The notes beneath the pieces are model-generated. The model ran no database searches. It was not told the origin of the DNA and worked only from the letters and a program-made list of their open reading frames with translations. Below, piece after piece: positions 6,106 through 9,016 of a DNA stretch of 9,016 nucleotides. Positions within the stretch are counted from its first letter, which is position 1, and each line of letters opens with the position of its first letter. The translations under genes were made by a program, and so were the position numbers. Source of the DNA: Lachnospiraceae bacterium UBA7598 (GTDB lineage: Bacteria; Bacillota; Clostridia; Lachnospirales; Lachnospiraceae); assembly GCA_002474415.1 (NCBI GenBank), contig DLQV01000015.1:10372-19387 (forward strand), in the 5' to 3' direction.

Positions 6106-6573
6106 ATGTCAAAGGCAAGTACTTATGAGGCAAAGACAGAACAACTGATTCTTCCGATCCTGGAGCGTATGCAGTTTGAACTGGTGGATGTAGAATATGT
6201 CAAGGAAGGCAGCATGTATTATCTGCGGGCGTATATTGACAAAGAAGGCGGCATTACAATCAATGATTGTGAAGCGGTGGCACGTGAGATGAATGAACTG
6301 CTCGACCGTGAAGATTTCATTCCGGATTCCTATACATTTGAGGTAAGTTCTCCGGGACTTGGCAGACCTTTAAAGAAAGAAAAAGATTATGTCCGCAATA
6401 TGGGCAAAAAAATTGAGATCCGTACCTACCGTGCGATCGACCGCTGTAAGGAATTCACAGGAATTTTAAAAGCATATGATGATACATCTGTGACGATTGC
6501 AGATGAGAACGACAAAGAGACCACCTTTTTAAAGACAGATATTGCACTGATCCGACAGGCAATTGATTTTTAG
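6106..6573 (+). CDS. rimP: Ribosome maturation factor RimP
   Basis: RimP is a cytoplasmic assembly factor for the 30S ribosomal subunit. The protein is 155 residues, normal for the family. The N-terminal alpha/beta domain (about 1-83) includes the conserved LVDVEYVKEG and ITINDCEAVAREM. The hallmark FEVSSPGLGRPL lies at 79-90, and an SH3-like C-terminal domain follows (GKKIEIRTYR, FTGILKAYDD). The start chosen is the ATG at 6106, because AGAGGTGG (6094-6101) precedes it at good spacing and the protein then begins MSKASTYEAK, as RimP proteins do. An in-frame GTG at 6067 would add 13 residues but overlaps the leader terminator tail and lacks a ribosome binding site. It is the first gene of the nusA-infB operon, an arrangement conserved across bacteria, and is followed by a 127-base gap with two hairpins. 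Confidence 0.95.
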   Translation: MSKASTYEAKTEQLILPILERMQFELVDVEYVKEGSMYYLRAYIDKEGGITINDCEAVAREMNELLDREDFIPDSYTFEVSSPGLGRPLKKEKDYVRNMGKKIEIRTYRAIDRCKEFTGILKAYDDTSVTIADENDKETTFLKTDIALIRQAIDF

Positions 6574-6589
6574 GACAATGACTTATAGA

Positions 6590-6658
6590 GCAGTTTATAT
6601 AGAAAAAACCGATTCGCGGAGGTAAACTGCGCAGGAGATATCGCTTATGCGATACCTC
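6590..6658 (+). promoter_or_regulatory. Two consecutive hairpins in the rimP-nusA gap
   Basis: GCAGTTTA (6590-6597) pairs exactly with TAAACTGC (6623-6630), enclosing a 25-base loop that ends in GGAGG (6618-6622). Five bases further, GAGATATCGC (6635-6644) pairs with GCGATACCTC (6649-6658) around a TTAT loop, with one mismatch. Neither is followed by a T-run, so they are not terminators. They may be mRNA processing or stability elements, or may control nusA translation, because an alternative ATG (6647) begins in the second loop. Confidence 0.4.
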
Positions 6659-6700
6659 ATATGTGGAAAACACGATAAATATATATGGAGGATAAAAATC

Positions 6701-7921
6701 ATGAATAATGAGTTATTGGATGCGTTAACGATACTGGAGAAGGAGAAAAACATCAGTAAAGAAACGCTGCTGGAGGCAATTGAAAATTCCCTTTTAACTG
6801 CCTGCAAAAATCACTTTGGAAAGGCTGACAACGTAAAAGTTGTGATTGATCCGGATACCTGCGAATATCATTGTTATCAGGAAAAAACAGTGGTAGAGAC
6901 CGTGGAAGATCCGATTGAGCAGATCTCTTTGCAGAATGCCCAGATGATCAATGGAAAATATACATTGGGCGATATTGTTCAGGTAGAAGTAAAATCCAAG
7001 GAATTTGGCCGTATTGCAACACAGAATGCCAAGAACGTGATCTTACAGAAGATTCGCGAAGAAGAACGAAAAGTGATTTACGATGAGTATTTCAGCATGG
7101 AAAAAGAAGTAGTGACAGGTGTTGTTCAGCGTTATGTCGGACGCAATGTCAGCATTAATCTGGGAAAAGCAGATGCACTTCTGACCGAAAGCGAGCAGAT
7201 CAAGGGCGAAACATTCCAGCCGACCGAACGTATCAAGGTGTATATCCTGGAAGTAAAGGCTACTTCCAAGGGACCGAAGATTCTTGTATCAAGAACCCAT
7301 CCGGAGCTGGTCAAGAGACTGTTTGAGTCAGAAGTTTCCGAAGTACGTGATGGCATTGTTGAGATCAAGGCAATTTCACGTGAGGCAGGAAGCCGTACCA
7401 AGATTGCTGTATGGTCCAATGATCCGGATGTTGATCCGGTTGGTGCATGTGTCGGATTAAACGGTGCACGTGTCAATGCGATCGTCAATGAGCTGCGTGG
7501 AGAGAAAATTGATATCATTACCTGGGATGAGAATCCTGCCATCCTGATTCAGAATGCATTAAGCCCAGCAAAGGTTATTTCCGTTATTGCAGATGCGGAT
7601 GAGAAAGCAGCAAAGGTTGTGGTTCCGGATTACCAGTTATCTCTGGCAATTGGTAAGGAAGGACAGAATGCCCGTCTGGCTGCGCGTCTGACCGGATTCA
7701 AGATCGATATCAAGAGTGAGACACAGGCAAGAGAGTCCGGAGATTTCCTTGATTACGAGAATGATTATGAAGACGATGAATATGACGATAATTATGAGTA
7801 TGATGAGGAAGGATATTACAAAGATCCGGATGCAGCGGAGGAGACTTCTTCCGATGAAGAGCAGGCAGAAGAAGCAACTGTAGAAGAAACACCGGTAGAA
7901 GAGACTTCCTCTGAGGAGTAA
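6701..7921 (+). CDS. nusA: Transcription termination/antitermination factor NusA
   Basis: NusA binds RNA polymerase and nascent RNA, promotes pausing and intrinsic termination, and takes part in antitermination complexes. The protein is 406 residues. Domains in order are: the N-terminal polymerase-binding domain (about 1-130, [16 protein letters not shown]), the S1 domain (about 134-200, [18 protein letters not shown]), KH1 (about 205-275, with [14 protein letters not shown]) and KH2 (about 280-345, with [17 protein letters not shown]). The tail (346-406) is strongly acidic and tyrosine-rich and replaces the acidic repeat domains of enteric NusA; Bacillus NusA, which I recall as about 370 residues, ends near KH2. 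The start is the ATG at 6701 after GGAGG (6687-6691). An in-frame ATG at 6647, preceded by AGGAG at 6633-6637, would add 18 residues of uncommon sequence. NusA is likely also the regulator of this operon through the leader terminator (inference). Confidence 0.97.
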   Translation: MNNELLDALTILEKEKNISKETLLEAIENSLLTACKNHFGKADNVKVVIDPDTCEYHCYQEKTVVETVEDPIEQISLQNAQMINGKYTLGDIVQVEVKSKEFGRIATQNAKNVILQKIREEERKVIYDEYFSMEKEVVTGVVQRYVGRNVSINLGKADALLTESEQIKGETFQPTERIKVYILEVKATSKGPKILVSRTHPELVKRLFESEVSEVRDGIVEIKAISREAGSRTKIAVWSNDPDVDPVGACVGLNGARVNAIVNELRGEKIDIITWDENPAILIQNALSPAKVISVIADADEKAAKVVVPDYQLSLAIGKEGQNARLAARLTGFKIDIKSETQARESGDFLDYENDYEDDEYDDNYEYDEEGYYKDPDAAEETSSDEEQAEEATVEETPVEETSSEE

Positions 7922-7923
7922 TT

Positions 7924-8193
7924 ATGGCAAATAAAAAAATTCCATTGCGCAAGTGTGTTGGATGTAATGCAATGAAGGAAAAGAAGGAAATGATCCGTGT
8001 GATCAAGACACCGGAAAATGAGATTGTACTGGATGCCACCGGTCGTAAAAACGGCCGTGGGGCATACATCTGTGTAAATCCGGAGTGCCTTCGCCTGGCA
8101 AGAAAATCCAAAGGACTAGAGCGTTCTTTAAAGACTGCAATTCCACAGGAAGTGTATGAAAGTCTGGAAAAGGAGATGAGCGCACTTGCATAA
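7924..8193 (+). CDS. ylxR: YlxR/RnpM family RNA-binding protein (DUF448)
   Basis: This is a small basic protein of 89 residues, always found between nusA and ylxQ/infB in Firmicutes. Recent work on the Bacillus homologue gave it the name RnpM and described it as a modulator of RNase P; I recall this rather than derive it. The family signature is clear: PLRKCVGCNAMKEKKEMIRV (7-26) and DATGRKNGRGAYIC (37-50). Four cysteines, C11 and C14 in CVGC and C50 and C55 in CVNPEC, could form a metal site, which not all family members have. The ATG at 7924 lies two bases after the nusA stop, with GAGGAG in the end of nusA as its ribosome binding site, so the two are translationally coupled. It overlaps the next gene by 8 bases. 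Confidence 0.93.
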   Translation: MANKKIPLRKCVGCNAMKEKKEMIRVIKTPENEIVLDATGRKNGRGAYICVNPECLRLARKSKGLERSLKTAIPQEVYESLEKEMSALA

Positions 8194-8500
8194 TGATCAC
8201 GTATTATCCATGCTTGGAATAGCAGCAAAGTCTGGAAATGTTGTAAGCGGTGAATTTTCTACAGAAAAAGCAGTAAAAACAGGTCATGCATATCTCGTAA
8301 TTGTCTCTGCGGAGGCATCTGAGAACACAAAAAAAAGTTTTTGTAATATGACGGATTTTTACCATGTGCCATGCTATTGTTACGGAAGCAAGGAAGCACT
8401 TGGACGCTGTATCGGAAAAGAATTCCGTGCATCACTTGCCGTGACAGATGAGAATCTGGCGAGGGCCGTAGAAAAGAAGCTCAAAGAGCACACCGTATAA
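8186..8500 (+). CDS. ylxQ: YlxQ, ribosomal protein L7Ae-family RNA-binding protein
   Basis: This is a 104-residue cytoplasmic protein of the L7Ae/L30e/S12e fold, a family that binds kink-turn RNA; the precise role of YlxQ in cells is not settled. Visible family features are the N-terminal LGIAAKSGNVVSGEFSTEKAV (in residues 10-30), the strand HAYLVIVSAEASENTKK (34-50), and VPCYCYGSKEALGRCIGKEF followed by SLAVTDENLARAV. The start is a TTG at 8186, preceded by AGGAG (8171-8175) and overlapping the ylxR stop by 8 bases. The next in-frame start, ATG at 8210, would drop residues (NDHVLS) that are typical of the N-terminal helix, so TTG is preferred. Start confidence is moderate. Together with ylxR it accompanies nusA and infB, which fits a job in ribosome or RNA metabolism. 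Confidence 0.9.
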   Translation: MHNDHVLSMLGIAAKSGNVVSGEFSTEKAVKTGHAYLVIVSAEASENTKKSFCNMTDFYHVPCYCYGSKEALGRCIGKEFRASLAVTDENLARAVEKKLKEHTV

Positions 8501-8535
8501 AAATATAAAACTGAATAACGGAGGTAAATTCATTT

Positions 8536-9016
8536 ATGGCAAAAATGAGAGTTCATGAACTCGCGAAAGAGTTAAATATAAAATCACAGGATATTTTGGA
8601 TAAATTAAAAAATACAAAGTTTGACGGAAAAAGTGCATCCAGCAATATGGAAGATGAAGCACAGGCACTGATCCGCGGAGCTTTTGCAAAAGAGACAAAA
8701 CCGGCAGCAGATGCAAAAAAACCGGAAGCTGCAAAGACTGGTGCAGGAAAACCAGCGGATGGAAAGGAACGTCCAAAGAAGAAATCCAGCATCACAGCTG
8801 TATTTAATGCACAGTACAGCAAACAGTCCAGAAAGCCGGCAAACGGAAATAACAACAACCGTGGAAACGGAAATGGAAACGGTAACAATAACAGAAGACG
8901 GGAGGACAATAAACGTCCGGCACAGCACAGCATCATTCGTCCGCGTCCGGTCGGAGAGCGTGCAATGCGTCCGATCAGTGAGCGTACGCCTTCACCGACG
9001 GCCGATCTTGAGGTAA
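8536..9016 (+). CDS. infB: Translation initiation factor IF-2, N-terminal part (3' end outside window)
   Basis: This encodes the GTPase that positions initiator fMet-tRNA on the 30S subunit and promotes 50S joining. Only the first 160 codons are inside the window, and the GTP-binding domain lies beyond it. The IF2 N-terminal module is recognisable at residues 1-50 (MAKMRVHELAKELNIKSQDI, DEAQALIRGAF). A long basic and disordered linker follows: a Lys/Ala/Pro stretch (about 51-86), then a run of Asn and Gly (about 102-117), then an Arg/Pro-rich piece. Such variable linkers are normal in IF-2. The frame stays open to the last base with no stop. The ATG at 8536 follows GGAGG (8520-8524), 35 bases after ylxQ. 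The identification rests on the N-terminal module plus the conserved operon position. Confidence 0.95.
   Translation, partial: MAKMRVHELAKELNIKSQDILDKLKNTKFDGKSASSNMEDEAQALIRGAFAKETKPAADAKKPEAAKTGAGKPADGKERPKKKSSITAVFNAQYSKQSRKPANGNNNNRGNGNGNGNNNRRREDNKRPAQHSIIRPRPVGERAMRPISERTPSPTADLEV

Noticed and set aside
7132..7542. Minus-strand open frame of 136 codons inside nusA
   Set aside because: Lies wholly opposite the conserved S1/KH region of NusA and shows no family motif.
7710..8228. Minus-strand open frame of 172 codons opposite the nusA tail and ylxR
   Set aside because: It is the mirror of the acidic nusA tail and of ylxR, both certain genes; its protein is low-complexity with no recognisable domain and no good ribosome binding site.
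8553..8936. Minus-strand open frame of 127 codons opposite infB
   Set aside because: Phe/Leu/Ser-rich shadow of the basic infB linker; no independent support.
8684..9016. Plus-strand open frame overlapping infB in another frame
   Set aside because: Gln/Arg/Thr-rich translation produced by the repetitive infB linker; the infB frame has the start, ribosome binding site and IF2 N-terminal module.
1..9016. CRISPR arrays, insertion sequences, phage or toxin-antitoxin genes
   Set aside because: No spaced direct repeats, transposase motifs, integrase motifs or small toxin-like pairs were seen; the window is almost filled by recognisable genes.

Overview
The window looks like a chromosomal segment of a low-to-mid GC Firmicute, most likely a Clostridia member of the Lachnospiraceae type. 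The basis is the rimP-nusA-ylxR-ylxQ-infB order, the strong GGAGG-type ribosome binding sites, the sigma-A-like promoters and the general protein character. This placement is inference from gene content; no search was run.

Layout. Bases 1-4924 (+ strand) hold a two-component system and an ABC transporter: a response regulator cut off at its 5' end (1-672), a small histidine kinase overlapping it by 4 bases (669-1574), a 102-base gap with inverted repeats, an MacB/BceA-type ATPase (1677-2384) and an 850-residue FtsX-type permease (2372-4924) overlapping it by 13 bases. The set resembles the regulator-plus-transporter modules that sense and resist cell-envelope-active peptides. The kinase has almost no extracytoplasmic part, so the permease, with two large outer domains, may be the real sensor. 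Converging on it with only 9 bases between is an exodeoxyribonuclease III gene (4934-5689, - strand) with its own clear promoter.

Bases 5690-6105 form a dense regulatory stretch. In order it holds the divergent promoters of the exonuclease and of a tRNA, a tRNA-Glu (anticodon CTC, 5845-5916), its Rho-independent terminator, a well-formed promoter (TTGAAA, 17 bases, TATGAT) and a leader with a 10-bp hairpin followed by a T-run just ahead of rimP. The last looks like a transcription attenuator.

Bases 6106-9016 (+ strand) are the translation/transcription housekeeping operon: rimP (30S maturation), nusA (pausing/termination/antitermination factor, with an unusually acidic tail), ylxR (rnpM-like), ylxQ (L7Ae-family, TTG start overlapping ylxR) and the first 160 codons of infB (IF-2), which runs off the window. 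NusA stimulates intrinsic termination, so a terminator in its own operon leader suggests feedback control.

No insertion sequence, phage gene, CRISPR array or other mobile element was seen. The items most worth a second look are the rimP leader attenuator, the dyads sitting on the tRNA and rimP promoters, the possible second nusA start inside a hairpin, and the sensor-poor kinase paired with a double-ectodomain permease.
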